A DNA stretch of 64,000 bases from Brenneria alni (GCF_003666245.1 NZ_MJLZ01000002.1:124001-188000), one strand, 5' to 3'. Shown: positions 27,667-38,834, numbered from the stretch's first letter. Numbers and translations are program-made. The notes: generated from the letters alone by a model not told the origin.

Positions 27667-29343
27667 ATGTCAACAAGTGTATTTAATCGTCGCTGGGCCA
27701 TGTTGCTGCTTGAAGCGTTGACCCGTCATGGTGTCCGCCATATCTGTATCGCGCCCGGCTCCCGTTCGACTCCGCTGACGTTGTCGGCGGTCGAACATGG
27801 CGCGCTGATTTGCCATACCCATTTTGACGAACGGGGATTAGGGCATTTGGCTTTGGGGTTGGCAAAAACCGCCCATGAGCCGGTGGCTATTGTGGTGACA
27901 TCCGGCACGGCGGCGGCGAATCTTTATCCGGCGATCATTGAGGCAGGGTTGACCGGCGAGCGCCTGATCGTGCTAACAGCCGATCGGCCTCCCGAATTGA
28001 TTGACTGTGGCGCCAATCAGGCTATTCGCCAGCATGGGCTTTATGCGTCCCACCCCATGCTGGCGCTGAATCTGCCGCGGCCTACGCCGGATATTCCGGC
28101 CCGCTGGCTGGTTTCTGCGCTGGATAGCGTCATGTCTCGGCTTACTCAGGGTGTGTTACACATTAATTGTCCGTTTGCGGAACCGTTATATGGCGATGAT
28201 GATGGAGCCGTTTACCGTGACTGGCTGATGACGCTGGGCGACTGGTGGCAAAACCGCGAACCCTGGCTGCGTGAAATGCAACAGACAAGGTTAGTGGTTC
28301 AGCCTGACTGGGATGAATGGCGGCAAAAGCGCGGCGTGGCGATTGTCGGGCATGTCAGCCCGCAACAAGGGGCGCAAATTGCGCAATGGGCGAGCACACT
28401 TGGCTGGCCGCTGATTGGTGACGTGTTGTCGCAAAGCGGTCAGCCGTTACCCTGTGCCGATGTCTGGCTGGCATCTCCTGCGGCGCTCGAACGGCTGCGA
28501 CAGGCTGAGATTGTGGTGCAATTTGGCGGTACTCTAACCGGGAAACGGCTGCTGCAATGGCAGGAACAGTGCCGGCCACGGGAATTTTGGCTGGTTGATG
28601 CGCTGCCTGGCCGTCTGGATCCGGCTCATCATCGTGGTCGCCGTCTGATTGCCGATATCAGTGACTGGCTTGCCGCGCACCCGCCCCTGGCGCAAGTTCC
28701 CTGGGCTGACGATCTGATCGCGGTCGCCCATCATACCCAACAGCAGGTTATAACCTATCTGGCACACCGTTTTGGTGAGGCGCAACTGGCGCACCGGATA
28801 CCTGAACTGCTGCCGCCGGGAGGGCAGTTGTTCGTCGGCAACAGTCTGGTGATTCGCCTGATTGATGCGCTGGCGCAGCTACCGGCGGAATACCCGGTGT
28901 ACGGCAACCGGGGAGCCAGCGGCATCGACGGGCTAATATCCACACTGGCTGGCGTTCAGCGAGGAAATAACAAGGCTACGCTTGGGATCGTGGGCGATCT
29001 TTCCGCATTGTACGATCTTAATGCGTTAGCGTTGCTGCGCCAGGCGCCTGCGCCGCTGGTGTTGATCGTAGTTAACAATAATGGCGGTCAGATCTTCTCA
29101 TTGCTGCCGACGCCAGCAGAGCAGCGGGAAGCATTTTACTGTATGCCGCAAAATGTAGAATTTGGTCATGCGGCGGCGATGTTCGGCCTTAACTATGTCC
29201 GGGCCGACAATTGGCAGCAGATAGCCGATTCCGTCGCCAGTTGCTGGGATCGCGGCGGCGTCACGCTGCTGGAGGTGGTGGTGCCGCCGAAAGAGGGCGC
29301 CCAAACGCTGAACGCGTTAGTGTCGCAGGCGGCGGCGTGGTAA
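27667..29343 (+). CDS. menD: SEPHCHC synthase MenD
   Basis: Thiamine-diphosphate enzyme, 558 aa, that joins isochorismate and 2-oxoglutarate with loss of CO2. The N-terminal Pyr domain has the catalytic Glu region ([16 protein letters not shown]) and [16 protein letters not shown]. The C-terminal PP domain has the ThDP/Mg motif [15 protein letters not shown] with [12 protein letters not shown]. The stop overlaps the menH start (TAATG). Confidence 0.97.
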   Translation: MSTSVFNRRWAMLLLEALTRHGVRHICIAPGSRSTPLTLSAVEHGALICHTHFDERGLGHLALGLAKTAHEPVAIVVTSGTAAANLYPAIIEAGLTGERLIVLTADRPPELIDCGANQAIRQHGLYASHPMLALNLPRPTPDIPARWLVSALDSVMSRLTQGVLHINCPFAEPLYGDDDGAVYRDWLMTLGDWWQNREPWLREMQQTRLVVQPDWDEWRQKRGVAIVGHVSPQQGAQIAQWASTLGWPLIGDVLSQSGQPLPCADVWLASPAALERLRQAEIVVQFGGTLTGKRLLQWQEQCRPREFWLVDALPGRLDPAHHRGRRLIADISDWLAAHPPLAQVPWADDLIAVAHHTQQQVITYLAHRFGEAQLAHRIPELLPPGGQLFVGNSLVIRLIDALAQLPAEYPVYGNRGASGIDGLISTLAGVQRGNNKATLGIVGDLSALYDLNALALLRQAPAPLVLIVVNNNGGQIFSLLPTPAEQREAFYCMPQNVEFGHAAAMFGLNYVRADNWQQIADSVASCWDRGGVTLLEVVVPPKEGAQTLNALVSQAAAW

Positions 29344-30122
29344 TGCTGCACTGTCGGAAAATCACCCAGGCGGGCGTTTCTTCCTCACGGCCCTGGCTGG
29401 TGTGTTTGCACGGTCTGTTAGGCAGCGGTGAAGACTGGCAACCGATAGCGCCTTTTTTCCATGACTGGCCTTTACTGCTGGTGGATTGGCCAGGACACGG
29501 CGGTTCGCTCGGCGTGACGTCCAGCGGTTTTGCCCAGGTCAGCCAGCAGTTAACCGCCGCGCTGCAACAGCAGGGCGTTGAGAATTATTGGCTGCTGGGG
29601 TACTCGCTGGGTGGCCGTATTGCCATGTATCATGCCTGTTACGGGCAAAATAAAGGCATGAGAGGGTTGCTGGTGGAAGGGGGAAACCCCGGTTTGACGC
29701 AGCCGCAATGGCGTGAAGAGCGCCTATTACATGATGCCCGCTGGGCGCGGCGTTTTCGCCGTGAACCGATAGACGAGGTATTGAACGATTGGTATCAACA
29801 GGCGGTGTTTGCCGATCTAAACGCGGTTCAGCGCGCCGGACTGGTTGCCCGGCGCTGCCATAATCATGGCGCGGCGGTGGCGGATATGCTGGAGGCCACC
29901 TCACTTGGCCGGCAGCCCTGGCTGGGAGATAAACTCCGGCAACTGGCTTTCCCTTTTGCTTATCTGTGCGGCCTCGAAGACGCTAAATTTCAGACGCTGG
30001 CCGAGCAGCATAACTTGCCGTTATTGAGTGTGGCTCAGGCCGGTCACAATGCGCATCAGGCGAATCCGGCGGAGTTTGCCGCACGGATACTTTCTTTTAT
30101 TTCGTCCCCCGTTAAGGATTAA
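29343..30122 (+). CDS. menH: SHCHC synthase MenH
   Basis: Alpha/beta-hydrolase-fold lyase, 259 aa, releasing pyruvate from SEPHCHC. The nucleophile Ser is in [11 protein letters not shown] and the His in AQAGHNAH; the oxyanion region is [12 protein letters not shown]. The start ATG at 29343 overlaps the menD stop. A longer frame starting at 29211 lies inside menD and is not used. Confidence 0.95.
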   Translation: MLHCRKITQAGVSSSRPWLVCLHGLLGSGEDWQPIAPFFHDWPLLLVDWPGHGGSLGVTSSGFAQVSQQLTAALQQQGVENYWLLGYSLGGRIAMYHACYGQNKGMRGLLVEGGNPGLTQPQWREERLLHDARWARRFRREPIDEVLNDWYQQAVFADLNAVQRAGLVARRCHNHGAAVADMLEATSLGRQPWLGDKLRQLAFPFAYLCGLEDAKFQTLAEQHNLPLLSVAQAGHNAHQANPAEFAARILSFISSPVKD

Positions 30123-30127
30123 TCATT

Positions 30128-30985
30128 ATGCTTTATCCCAGTGAAGAACTGCTTTACGCCCCGGTAGCATGGCACGATTGCAGCGGCGATTTCGTCGATA
30201 TTCTCTATCATAAATCCACTGATGGCATCGCCAAAATCACCATTAATCGTCCTCAGGTGCGCAATGCGTTTCGCCCGCAAACGGTGAAAGAGATGATCCA
30301 CGCCCTGGACAATGCCCGCCACGACGACGGTATCGGCGTTATTATCCTGACCGGCGCTGGAGAGAAGGCATTCTGTTCCGGCGGCGATCAGAAAGTGCGT
30401 GGCGATTACGGCGGTTATCAGGATGACAGCGGCGTGCATCACCTGAACGTGCTGGATTTTCAGCGTCAAATCCGTACCTGCCCCAAACCGGTGGTGGCGA
30501 TGGTGGCGGGCTACTCCATCGGCGGCGGACATGTGCTGCATATGATGTGCGATCTGACTATCGCGGCGGAAAATGCCATCTTCGGCCAGACTGGGCCGCG
30601 TGTCGGGTCGTTTGACGGCGGCTGGGGGGCATCTTATATGGCGCGTATCGTCGGACAGAAAAAAGCCCGCGAAATCTGGTTCCTGTGCCGTCAGTACGAT
30701 GCCGCGCAAGCGCTGGATATGGGGTTGGTCAATACCGTGGTGCCGTTGGCCGAGCTTGAAAAAGAGACGGTGCGCTGGTGTCGTGAAATGTTGCAGAACA
30801 GCCCGATGGCGCTGCGTTGCCTGAAAGCCGCGCTGAATGCCGACTGTGATGGACAGGCGGGTCTGCAGGAGTTGGCCGGTAACGCCACCATGCTGTTCTA
30901 CATGACCGACGAAGGGCAGGAAGGCCGTAATGCCTTTAATGAAAAACGCCAGCCCGATTTCAGTAAATTCAAACGGAACCCGTAA
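30128..30985 (+). CDS. menB: 1,4-dihydroxy-2-naphthoyl-CoA synthase MenB
   Basis: Crotonase-fold enzyme, 285 aa, closing the naphthoate ring from O-succinylbenzoyl-CoA. The oxyanion-hole and bicarbonate-site region reads [20 protein letters not shown] and [20 protein letters not shown]. The active-site part is [20 protein letters not shown] with the conserved Asp. AAGGA lies before the ATG. It overlaps menC by one base. Confidence 0.97.
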   Translation: MLYPSEELLYAPVAWHDCSGDFVDILYHKSTDGIAKITINRPQVRNAFRPQTVKEMIHALDNARHDDGIGVIILTGAGEKAFCSGGDQKVRGDYGGYQDDSGVHHLNVLDFQRQIRTCPKPVVAMVAGYSIGGGHVLHMMCDLTIAAENAIFGQTGPRVGSFDGGWGASYMARIVGQKKAREIWFLCRQYDAAQALDMGLVNTVVPLAELEKETVRWCREMLQNSPMALRCLKAALNADCDGQAGLQELAGNATMLFYMTDEGQEGRNAFNEKRQPDFSKFKRNP

Positions 30986-31956
30986 TGCGCCAGGTTGAGG
31001 TTTATCGCTACAGTGTGCCGATGGAAGCCGGGGTGGTGCTGCGTAATCAGCGTCTGAAAACCCGTGATGGCCTGATCGTTGTTCTGCAACAGGCCGGGCG
31101 GCAGGGCTGGGGCGAGATAGCGCCATTGCCTGAGTTCAGTGCGGAAACGCTGGCGCAGGCCGAATCGGCAACCCTTGAACAGTTACAACGCTGGGTGGCG
31201 GGCGACGCGCTGGCGGATGACCTTCCGCCATCCGTCGCTTTTGGCCTGAGCTGTGCTCAGGCTGAACTGGATCAACGTTTGCCAGAGGCGGCGGATTATC
31301 GCAAAGCGCCGCTGTGCAACGGCGATCCTGACGAGCTGTTTGCCATGCTTGAGGGGCTGCCGGGTGAAAAGGTCGCTAAAGTCAAAGTCGGGCTGTATGA
31401 AGCCGTGCGAGATGGCATGATCGTCAATGTCTTGCTGGAGGCCTTGCCGAGCCTGAAGCTGCGGCTGGATGCCAACCGTAGCTGGACACGCGCCAAAGCC
31501 GATGGTTTTGCCCGCTACGTTGCGCCCTCGCTGCGTTCGCGTATCGCTTTTCTGGAAGAACCCTGTAAAACCCGTCAGGAATCCCGCGAGTTTGCGCGGG
31601 AAACCGGCATCAATATCGCCTGGGATGAAAGCGTGCGTGAAGCCGATTTTCAAGTTGAAGCGGAGCCGGGCGTCAGCGCCATTGTGATAAAACCGACGCT
31701 GGTCGGCAGCCTTGCGCGCTGTCGGCAACTGGTTCAGCAAGCCCATCAGGCTGGGTTGAGCGCGGTTATCAGCTCCAGTATTGAATCCAGTCTGGGGTTA
31801 ACTCAACTGGCGCGGTTGGCGCACTGGCTGACGCCGGAAACAATCCCAGGTCTGGACACACTGGATTTGATGCAGGCTCAGGTGGTAAGGCGCTGGCCGG
31901 CAAGTCAATTACCGCTATTGACGTGCGATCAACTGGAACGGATATGGCAATCCTGA
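30985..31956 (+). CDS. menC: o-Succinylbenzoate synthase MenC
   Basis: Enolase-superfamily dehydratase, 323 aa, turning SHCHC into o-succinylbenzoate. Barrel residues in order: KVKVGLY (base Lys), LRLDANRSW (metal Asp), FLEEPCK (metal Glu), AWDESV (metal Asp) and VIKPTLVG (second Lys). Start and stop overlap with menB and menE. Confidence 0.96.
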   Translation: MRQVEVYRYSVPMEAGVVLRNQRLKTRDGLIVVLQQAGRQGWGEIAPLPEFSAETLAQAESATLEQLQRWVAGDALADDLPPSVAFGLSCAQAELDQRLPEAADYRKAPLCNGDPDELFAMLEGLPGEKVAKVKVGLYEAVRDGMIVNVLLEALPSLKLRLDANRSWTRAKADGFARYVAPSLRSRIAFLEEPCKTRQESREFARETGINIAWDESVREADFQVEAEPGVSAIVIKPTLVGSLARCRQLVQQAHQAGLSAVISSSIESSLGLTQLARLAHWLTPETIPGLDTLDLMQAQVVRRWPASQLPLLTCDQLERIWQS

Positions 31957-33344
31957 GCGATTGGCCCTGGCATTACTGGGCCATGCACGCGCCGCAGCGC
32001 GTCGCGTTGATTGAAAACGATACCTGCTGGAACTGGCGGCAGGTGGCCTGCCGGGTGGATCAACTGGCGGCCAGTTTTGCGCAACAAGGCGTGACGCCGG
32101 GTTGCGGCGTGGTGCTGCGCGGCAAGAACAGTGTGTCGATGCTGCTGTGTTATCTGTCGCTGTTACAGTGCGGCGCCCGTTTGTTGCCACTGAATCCGCA
32201 ACTGCCTGAATCGTTAACCGACTCTCTGCTGTGTTCGCTGGATGTCGCCTGCGGGCTGTGCCTGAACGGGCAACCGTGGCCGTCAGGCGTGGTTGCATTG
32301 CGGCATAAACCCGCCGAACGATTGCCTGCTTGCCCCCCTGCGCTGCGCTGGCAGGCAGCGCGGCTGGCTACGCTGACGTTAACCTCTGGTTCGAGTGGAA
32401 TGCCAAAAGCCGCAGCGCATACCTTTGCTGCTCATCTTGCCAGCGCGCAAGGCGTATTGCAGATGATGGCTTTCGCCGCCGACGATAGCTGGCTGCTGTC
32501 ATTACCGTTGTTTCATGTTTCGGGGCAAGGCATCGTGTGGCGCTGGCTGGCCTCTGGCGCCGCCATTGTTGTGCGCGTCAATCAGCCTTTGGCATCTGCA
32601 CTACAGGGCTGCACCCACGCCTCATTGGTGCCGACCCAGCTCTGGCGGCTGTTATCGCAAAACAGGGTGCCAGCCACGCTGAAAGCGGTATTGCTGGGCG
32701 GCGCGACGATCCCGCAGGCATTAACGCGTCAGGCCGAGGATCGCGGCGTGAGCTGCTGGTGCGGGTACGGCTTAACCGAACTGGCGTCAACGGTGTGCGC
32801 CAAGCGCGCCGATGGACGGGCTGGCGTGGGGCTGCCGTTGCGCGGGCGGGAAATTCGTTTGATGGGTGAGGAAGTGCTGCTGCGCGGCAGTACGCTGGCT
32901 TGCGGTTACTGGCGCGACGGGCGGCTTTTTCCGTTGGTTGACGAAGACGGATGGTTTCACACCCGCGATCGCGGCAGCTTCAAGGACGGCGAGTGGCACA
33001 TTCTGGGACGTCTGGATAACCTGTTTTTCAGCGGCGGCGAAGGTATTCAACCGGAAAATATTGAGTCCCTGTTATTGACGCACCCTGATGTTCAGCAGGC
33101 CTGTGTGGTGCCGGTTGATGATGTGGAATTTGGTCAGCGTCCCGTTGTGGTAATCGAAATAACAGGAACAACCGTGCTGGATGATATCCGGGACTGGCTG
33201 TTGCCGCAATTAGCGGGGTTTCAGCGTCCGGTCGCCTATTATCGCCTGCCGGAAGCATTGAAAACCGGCGGGATTAAAATCTCCCGCCAACAGGTAAAAA
33301 CGTGGGTTGATAGCCTGATCGATAAGAAAAATCGTGAGGGGTGA
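31944..33344 (+). CDS. menE: o-Succinylbenzoate-CoA ligase MenE
   Basis: Acyl-CoA synthetase of the ANL family, 466 aa, activating o-succinylbenzoate with ATP and CoA. The AMP motif is [18 protein letters not shown], with GYGLTELAS, then the hinge [18 protein letters not shown] and the C-terminal catalytic Lys in [11 protein letters not shown]. The ATG at 31944 follows GGAACGG and overlaps menC by 13 bp; a GTG at 31923 in the same frame is possible. Last gene of the operon, converging on katA. Confidence 0.94.
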   Translation: MAILSDWPWHYWAMHAPQRVALIENDTCWNWRQVACRVDQLAASFAQQGVTPGCGVVLRGKNSVSMLLCYLSLLQCGARLLPLNPQLPESLTDSLLCSLDVACGLCLNGQPWPSGVVALRHKPAERLPACPPALRWQAARLATLTLTSGSSGMPKAAAHTFAAHLASAQGVLQMMAFAADDSWLLSLPLFHVSGQGIVWRWLASGAAIVVRVNQPLASALQGCTHASLVPTQLWRLLSQNRVPATLKAVLLGGATIPQALTRQAEDRGVSCWCGYGLTELASTVCAKRADGRAGVGLPLRGREIRLMGEEVLLRGSTLACGYWRDGRLFPLVDEDGWFHTRDRGSFKDGEWHILGRLDNLFFSGGEGIQPENIESLLLTHPDVQQACVVPVDDVEFGQRPVVVIEITGTTVLDDIRDWLLPQLAGFQRPVAYYRLPEALKTGGIKISRQQVKTWVDSLIDKKNREG

Positions 33345-33360
33345 CCTCACGCCTGCCCGA

Positions 33361-34797
33361 TTATCTGCCCAGCGCTTTCGCCACGCCTGCGCCATAAGCA
33401 GGATCAACGAGGTTGAACAATGCGATCTGACGATCCTGAATAAATTCAGGCACCTGAGAAAGTTCACCGGCGATGCGCTCGAACATGCGCTGATGTTCTT
33501 CTTCACTCAGCAGATTAAACAAGGCCCGTGGCTGGCTGTAATAGTCGTTATCCTCACGGTGATTCCAGTGATCGGCGGCGCCTTCCAGCGTTAACGGCGG
33601 TTCGCTGAAATCAGGCTGTTCCTGGAATACGCCAAAACTGTTGGGTTCATAAGTCGCGCCGTTGCCGCTGTTGCCGTCAATACGCATCGCGCCGTCGCGG
33701 TGATAGTTATGGAACGGGCATTTCGGCGCGTTAACCGGGATCTGGTGATGGTTAACCCCCAACCGGTAACGTGCTGCATCACCATAGGAGAACAGACGGC
33801 CTTGCAGCATTTTATCCGGTGAAAAACTGACACCGGGAACGGTGTGCGCCGGGTTAAAGGCGACCTGCTCCACTTCGGAGAAATAGTTATCCGGGTTGCG
33901 GTTCAGCTCAATAAAACCGACATCGATCAGCGGATAATCACCATGCGGCCAGACTTTGGTCAGATCGAACGGATTGTAGGGAACCTGTGAGGCTTCCGCT
34001 TCCGGCATGATCTGTATCTGCAAGTTCCAGCGCGGGAAATCACCGTTTTCGATGGCGTCGAACAGATCGCGCTGTGAGCTTTCGCGATCTTTACCAATCA
34101 GCGCTTCCGCTTCGTCATCCATCATATTTTCGATGCCCTGCTGGCAACGGAAATGGAATTTCACCCAGAAACGTTCATTGAACTCGTTGATAAAACTGTA
34201 GGTGTGGCTGCCAAAACCATGAATGTGACGGAAAGACTTGGGCAAGCCCCGGTCGCTGAAATCGATCGTCAATTGATGCAGTGATTCCGGCAACTGGGAG
34301 AAGAAATCCCATTTGTAAACCGGATTACGCAGGTTGGTGCGAGGGTCGCGTTTGACAATGTGGTTGAGATCGGGAAACTTTAGCGGATCGCGCAGATAGA
34401 ACACCGGGGTATTGTTACCCACCAGATCCCAGTTGCCCTCTTCGGTATAGAATTTCATGGCGAAACCCCGGATATCCCGTTCGGCATCGGCGGCGCCGCG
34501 CTCACCCGCTACGGTAGAAAAACGCAGGAACATATCGGTTTTTTTGCCTATTTCAGCGAAAATTTTCGCACGGGTATAGCGGGTGATATCGTGGGTGACG
34601 GTAAAGGTGCCGTAAGCGCCGGAGCCTTTGGCGTGCATCCGTCGTTCTGGAATGACCTCACGATCGAAATGCGCCAGCTTTTCCAGAAACCAGACGTCCT
34701 GCATTAACATGGGGCCACGCCGTCCGGCGGTTATGACATTGTTATTATCCACAACCGGCGTACCGGCTACGGTTGTCAGTTTTTTCTTGCTCATCAT
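33361..34797 (-). CDS. katA: Heme catalase KatA (clade III, small subunit)
   Basis: Monofunctional catalase, 478 aa, very close to the Proteus-type KatA. The distal His is in [13 protein letters not shown], the distal Asn in [14 protein letters not shown], and the proximal heme Tyr in [19 protein letters not shown]-site residues lie around [18 protein letters not shown]. Two adjacent ATGs (34797, 34794) follow AAGGAAG; either could start. E. coli K-12 has no small-subunit clade III catalase. Confidence 0.97.
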   Translation of the reverse strand: MMSKKKLTTVAGTPVVDNNNVITAGRRGPMLMQDVWFLEKLAHFDREVIPERRMHAKGSGAYGTFTVTHDITRYTRAKIFAEIGKKTDMFLRFSTVAGERGAADAERDIRGFAMKFYTEEGNWDLVGNNTPVFYLRDPLKFPDLNHIVKRDPRTNLRNPVYKWDFFSQLPESLHQLTIDFSDRGLPKSFRHIHGFGSHTYSFINEFNERFWVKFHFRCQQGIENMMDDEAEALIGKDRESSQRDLFDAIENGDFPRWNLQIQIMPEAEASQVPYNPFDLTKVWPHGDYPLIDVGFIELNRNPDNYFSEVEQVAFNPAHTVPGVSFSPDKMLQGRLFSYGDAARYRLGVNHHQIPVNAPKCPFHNYHRDGAMRIDGNSGNGATYEPNSFGVFQEQPDFSEPPLTLEGAADHWNHREDNDYYSQPRALFNLLSEEEHQRMFERIAGELSQVPEFIQDRQIALFNLVDPAYGAGVAKALGR

Positions 34798-34908
34798 TGC
34801 TTCCTTAATATTATCGCTATAGGTATTTACCTTAAATACTATTGTTCATTATGTGGTTTTTAGGCAAATAGGCGGCGCTTATCATTATTAATATTAGCGG
34901 CGTGACAA

Positions 34909-34929
34909 AAGCCGCTTGCAGCGGCCCGA
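34909..34929 (-). repeat. Fragment of the dispersed hairpin repeat upstream of katA
   Basis: The minus strand reads TCGGGCCGCTGCAAGCGGCT, differing at two positions from the GGGCCGCCGCAAGCGGCG core found before nrdB and upp. It lies about 110 bp upstream of katA and about 70 bp before the small ORF at 35000. Confidence 0.55.
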
Positions 34930-34999
34930 ACACACTTACGGCTTGAAAGACGGCGGGTATAAATAACGTTTTAAGATAACGTCGTACTGGAGTACCTAT

Positions 35000-35074
35000 A
35001 TGATTCGCGTAGAATCGGCGACGATGCCAACCTGTGTTTGCAGGTGCGTTAATAATTGCTTTGAAGGAAATTAA
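35000..35074 (+). CDS. Possible 24-aa Cys-rich leader peptide before yfaZ
   Basis: The ORF MIRVESATMPTCVCRCVNNC plus FEGN has four Cys in a CxCxCx3C pattern. The ATG has GGAG 7 bases upstream and the stop TAA ends 2 bases before the yfaZ ATG, so ribosomes finishing here could reinitiate at yfaZ. The short length means it may be chance; no homologue is recalled. Confidence 0.4.
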   Translation: MIRVESATMPTCVCRCVNNCFEGN

Positions 35075-35076
35075 AA

Positions 35077-35619
35077 ATGAAAAAGTTTGTGATTGCCTGT
35101 GCGGGAAGTTTGCTGCTTGCAGCATCCTCTGTGTACGCCATTGGCATTTCCGGGGAGGCCGGGCGTGACTACGCAGGCGCAAATGTTGGTTTTGGCCTGC
35201 TGGTTCCTGGGCTATCCGGTAATGTCAGCTATGCTCATGGCGATAATAATAACGATGTTTACGGTTTCGGACTGGGCTACGCTATCCCGGTTGGGCCACT
35301 GAAAGTAACGCTTGGCGGCAAGGCGCTGTATCTGAATCAGGATCGCGGCTCAGACGGTCATGCGCTGGCGCTGGGCGGTGGTCTGCAATGGCCCATCAAC
35401 CGTTACTTTTCCCTTTATGGCGAAGGCTATTACTCACCGGACGCGTTCTCCAGCCATGTAGATTATTACGTTGAAGGAAAGGCGGGCGTTCGCTGGCAGG
35501 TCTTTGGCCCATTAAATGTGGATGTGGGTTACCGCTATATCAATATGGCTGGCGAGAACGGTCGTTCAGATAACAAACTCGCGGATTCCGCCTATATTGG
35601 CGTGGGTCTGAATTTCTGA
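35077..35619 (+). CDS. yfaZ: YfaZ-family outer-membrane beta-barrel protein
   Basis: 180 aa, the same length as E. coli YfaZ. A Sec signal peptide (MKKFVIACAGSLLLAASSVYA) is followed by alternating beta strands (NVSYAHG, VYGFGLGYAIP, LALGGGLQWPI, LYGEGYYSPDAF, VDVGYRYINMAG) and a C-terminal YIGVGLNF ending in Phe, the BAM signal. Function unknown; porin-like. AAGGAAATT lies before the ATG. It is followed by yfaY, as in E. coli. Confidence 0.93.
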   Translation: MKKFVIACAGSLLLAASSVYAIGISGEAGRDYAGANVGFGLLVPGLSGNVSYAHGDNNNDVYGFGLGYAIPVGPLKVTLGGKALYLNQDRGSDGHALALGGGLQWPINRYFSLYGEGYYSPDAFSSHVDYYVEGKAGVRWQVFGPLNVDVGYRYINMAGENGRSDNKLADSAYIGVGLNF

Positions 35620-35656
35620 TTGCGGGCAGGATAACCATCACGGGATCGGATGTTGT

Positions 35657-35683
35657 AACGGGCGCGAGCGATCGCGCCCGTTT
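35657..35683 (+). terminator. Terminator after yfaZ
   Basis: Perfect stem AACGGGCGCGA and TCGCGCCCGTT around loop GCGA, with three T at the end, 38 bp after the yfaZ stop. Confidence 0.7.
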
Positions 35684-35703
35684 GCCATTAACAGGGGTGA
35701 AAA

Positions 35704-36900
35704 ATGCTTAGGGTCGAGATGTTATGTACCGGCGATGAAGTGCTGCATGGTCAGATTATTGATACCAATGCGGCCTGGCTGGCGGATTATCTGTTCCAGC
35801 AGGGGTTGCCGATGACCAGTCGTATGACGGTGGGGGACGACCTCGACGCGTTGGTCACTGCCATTACCCAGCGTAGCCAGATTGCCGATATCCTGATTGT
35901 TAATGGCGGGCTGGGGCCGACCAGTGATGACCTCAGTGCGCTGGCGGCGGCCACCGCAGCCGGAGAAGGATTGGTTGAACATGCGCAGTGGCTCGCACGG
36001 ATGGAGGCCTTCTTTACAGAGCGTGGCCGGGTTATGGCGCCCAGCAATCGTAAGCAGGCGCAGATTCCCGCCAGCGCGGAAATGGTCGATAATCCGGTCG
36101 GAACGGCCTGTGGTTTTGCATTGCGGCTAAATAAGTGTCTGATGTTTTTTACTCCGGGCGTACCTTCCGAATTTAAAGTTATGGTGGATCAGCAAATCAT
36201 GCCGCGTCTGCGCGATCGTTTCGCTATCGCCCAACCACCGCTGTGTTTGCGTTTAACCACCTTCGGGCGTTCGGAAAGTGACCTCGCCAGCCAGTTGGAT
36301 GGTTTGGTTCTTCCTCCGGGCGTGGTGCTGGGCTACCGCTCCGCTATGCCCATTATTGAGCTGAAACTGACCGGGCCTGCCGCACAACAGGCGGCGATGG
36401 AACAGCTTTGGCAACAGGTTCGCATGGTAGCAGGGGAAAATGCGCTATTTGAAGGAACGGAAGGACTCCCTGTGCAACTGGCGCGTCGACTGGTTGAACG
36501 CGATCTGCAACTGGCGGTGAGTGAACACTTTACCGCTGGCCTGCTGAACTGGCAGTTGCAATCGGCAAAGACGCCGCTGGCAGGGGGCGAGTTACTGGCA
36601 AAAACAACCTCGCAGGATTTGCCTCAACTGGCCGCTTATACCCGTCAACTGGCGGAACATCACCAGGCTCCGCTGGCGCTGATGGTGGGCGCCAGGCAAA
36701 ACGATCGTCTGGCGATTGCGTTGCATACGCCGCAAGGCGCTTTTGCACAGGCGATAGAGTTTAACGTGGCGCGTTATAGCTTGCAGACGCATCAGGAAGT
36801 GGTGGCGATGCTGGCGATGAATATGCTGCGCCGCTGGCTGAATGGCTGGCCGGTATATGGCGGCCACGGCTGGATCCCGGTGCTGGAGACGCTGGGCTGA
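35704..36900 (+). CDS. yfaY: CinA-like protein YfaY
   Basis: 398 aa. The N-terminal MoCF/CinA domain (residues 1-170) has LCTGDEVLHGQIIDTNAAWLA and VNGGLGPTSDD. The C-terminal part resembles the CinA amidohydrolase domain but is weakly conserved (LAVSEHFTAGLLNWQL where active NMN deamidases have ESCTGG), so deamidase activity is doubtful, as in E. coli YfaY. The start follows AGGGGTGAAAA. Confidence 0.9.
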   Translation: MLRVEMLCTGDEVLHGQIIDTNAAWLADYLFQQGLPMTSRMTVGDDLDALVTAITQRSQIADILIVNGGLGPTSDDLSALAAATAAGEGLVEHAQWLARMEAFFTERGRVMAPSNRKQAQIPASAEMVDNPVGTACGFALRLNKCLMFFTPGVPSEFKVMVDQQIMPRLRDRFAIAQPPLCLRLTTFGRSESDLASQLDGLVLPPGVVLGYRSAMPIIELKLTGPAAQQAAMEQLWQQVRMVAGENALFEGTEGLPVQLARRLVERDLQLAVSEHFTAGLLNWQLQSAKTPLAGGELLAKTTSQDLPQLAAYTRQLAEHHQAPLALMVGARQNDRLAIALHTPQGAFAQAIEFNVARYSLQTHQEVVAMLAMNMLRRWLNGWPVYGGHGWIPVLETLG

Positions 36901-36932
36901 TTATTTTGTCATTCCCGACGCGGCACTGGCTT

Positions 36933-36952
36933 GAGCAGCATTCATGCTGCTC
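36933..36952. terminator. Hairpin after yfaY
   Basis: GAGCAGCAT-TC-ATGCTGCTC, perfect 9-bp arms, 33 bp after the yfaY stop and without a T tract. The remainder of the gap to 37116 is AT-rich and shows no gene; one edge of the block separating qmcA from ybbN must lie here. Confidence 0.45.
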
Positions 36953-37116
36953 ATGCGCGGGGCCGCTCACCTCAGCGCAATTTCTCATGCCATGGGGTGA
37001 ACGGCATAAAAACTAAATTTATATTTAATATCAGTATCTTACATATAAAAATACAAACAAGATATTTTTATGGGGAACCCTCAGCACCTGCTCGGGGATA
37101 ACAGTGTCGACCGGCG

Positions 37117-37977
37117 TCAATACAACAGCGAGTAGAGCTGGCGACGGTATCGGGCGGCAAGGGCGTCGCCGGTGCCGAGGGCGGCCATGATATCCATCAG
37201 CGTCTTGCGGGCGTTGCCTTGCGCCGCGCCCAGATCTTTTTTCAGAAAGCCCATCAGCAGCTCAAGCGCTTCTTCGTTACGCCCCACCTGATGCAATTGT
37301 AACGCCAGTTGAACAGCCAGTTCCGCATTCTGCGGGTCGGTTTCCAACTGTTGTTGCAACTGCTGAATCTCCGGGGTGTCGGCGGCCTGCTTCAATAATT
37401 CAATCTGCGCCACCAGACTGTGGTAGCGGGTATCCTGATCTTGCAACGGGATGGTCGTCAGCACGGCTTCCGCGTCTTCACTGCGGTTTAGCTGAATCTG
37501 AATCTCTGCCAGCATCAGGCCAATGTCGCTGCGTTGTTGGCTAAGTTGCCAGGCGTCTTTCAGCAACACCAGCGCTTCCGGCAGTTTGCCTTCCTGAATC
37601 AACTGTTGAGCTGCGGCGACTTTTAGTTCTTCTTCTTTCGGCAGTACACGCTGCAACAGCTCACGAATAGCGTCTTCCGGCTGCGGCCCCTGGAATCCAT
37701 CCAACGGCTGGCCGTCTTTGAATAGATAAACGGTTGGGATTGCGCGCAGGCCGAATTGCGCCGCAACGCGTTGCTCGGCATCACAATCCACTCTGGCAAG
37801 GACAAATTGGCCGGCGTATTCCTGCGCCAGTTTATTCAGCACCGGCTCCAGTTGCTGGCAGTGCTGACTACGCGCCGACCAGAAGTAAAACAGCACCGGC
37901 AGCGACGCAGACTGTTCCAGAACCTGATGCAGGTTGGATTCGTTGATATCAATAATGTTGGCTTGTTGTTCTAGCAT
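37117..37977 (-). CDS. ybbN: Chaperedoxin CnoX (YbbN)
   Basis: Cytoplasmic thioredoxin-fold protein with TPR repeats, 286 aa, that guards proteins from oxidative aggregation and hands them to GroEL or DnaK. The thioredoxin domain (residues 10-110) has WSARSQHC in place of the WCxxC site, as in E. coli, and cis-Pro in [10 protein letters not shown]. The TPR part ends KYRRQLY-type [12 protein letters not shown]. The start MLEQQANI at 37977 is preferred; a GTG/ATG frame extends five codons upstream. Confidence 0.95.
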   Translation of the reverse strand: MLEQQANIIDINESNLHQVLEQSASLPVLFYFWSARSQHCQQLEPVLNKLAQEYAGQFVLARVDCDAEQRVAAQFGLRAIPTVYLFKDGQPLDGFQGPQPEDAIRELLQRVLPKEEELKVAAAQQLIQEGKLPEALVLLKDAWQLSQQRSDIGLMLAEIQIQLNRSEDAEAVLTTIPLQDQDTRYHSLVAQIELLKQAADTPEIQQLQQQLETDPQNAELAVQLALQLHQVGRNEEALELLMGFLKKDLGAAQGNARKTLMDIMAALGTGDALAARYRRQLYSLLY

Positions 37978-38028
37978 GGGGTTCTCTCTCATCCGTTTTA
38001 ACTTAAAGTGGGGGCGGAATGCGCCGCT

Positions 38029-38805
38029 TCAAGAACGGGTACGTAATAGATTATCCAGATAGCGTCCGGGCAGCAGACGACGTAACCATGATAAACTGTG
38101 TGCAACCAGCGTCACCGGGTAGCGAAGTTTGGGCCGTGAACTCTCCAGCGCATGATGCAGTTTAGGCAATACGGCTTCCGGTGGCAGCGTAAAGCGTTTG
38201 GCAATACCGGGATTGGTGACGGGCTTATCTGTCCGGGTCTGGTTGACATTTTCGGTGAAGCGGGTGGTGAGTGGGCCGGGTTCGATCAAACTGACGTGCA
38301 AACCGCTGCCGTGAAGTTCCATGCGCAGCGCATCCGACCAGGCTTCAAGCGCGAATTTACTGGCGGCATAGGCGCCTCGTCCTGGCGTGGAAACCAACCC
38401 CATCACCGAACTGGTTTGAATAATGCGGCCTTCACCGTGCGGCAACATGGCAGGCAGCAGCAACTGCGTCAACTGATGCGTACCAAACAGGTTACTGGAA
38501 AACTGATGCTCCAACTGTTGGCGCGAGATATCGCTTAACGGCCCGTATAAGCCATATCCGGCGTTATTGAACAAGGCGTACAGGCGGTTGCCGGTTAGCT
38601 CAATCACCTCGGCGGCGGCTCTTTCAACGCAGTCGGCGTCATCAAGGTTAAGCGCAATGCCTTCCAGACCCAGCGTCGCCATACGAGCGACATCATCGGG
38701 ACGACGACAGGCCGCCAATACGCGGTAGCCGCGTTTTTGCAGATCCTGCGCCGCAATCAAACCAATACCGCTGGAACAACCGGTAATCAACACCGTTTTT
38801 TGCAT
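38029..38805 (-). CDS. ybbO: Short-chain dehydrogenase YbbO
   Basis: NADP-type SDR oxidoreductase, 258 aa from this start. The cofactor motif is TGCSSGIG with AACRRPDD; NNAGYGLYG, the Ser in TSSVMG and YAASK complete the active site. ATG 38805 has AGG 7 bases upstream; an in-frame TTG at 38838 overlaps the tesA stop and would add 11 residues, matching the 269-aa E. coli annotation. E. coli YbbO reduces aldehydes and ketones broadly. Follows tesA closely. Confidence 0.92.
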   Translation of the reverse strand: MQKTVLITGCSSGIGLIAAQDLQKRGYRVLAACRRPDDVARMATLGLEGIALNLDDADCVERAAAEVIELTGNRLYALFNNAGYGLYGPLSDISRQQLEHQFSSNLFGTHQLTQLLLPAMLPHGEGRIIQTSSVMGLVSTPGRGAYAASKFALEAWSDALRMELHGSGLHVSLIEPGPLTTRFTENVNQTRTDKPVTNPGIAKRFTLPPEAVLPKLHHALESSRPKLRYPVTLVAHSLSWLRRLLPGRYLDNLLRTRS

Positions 38806-38834
38806 AACTTTACCTAATTCAAAAGCCCGGTTTA

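Noticed and set aside
30119..31126. 335-codon open frame on the minus strand
   Set aside because: Opposite menB and the start of menC, both with complete catalytic motifs; no recognisable domain.
36901..37116. Search for an attachment site or insertion-sequence end at the yfaY-ybbN junction
   Set aside because: Only a 9-bp hairpin and AT-rich sequence are seen; no matching repeat at 4404-5366 was found by eye.
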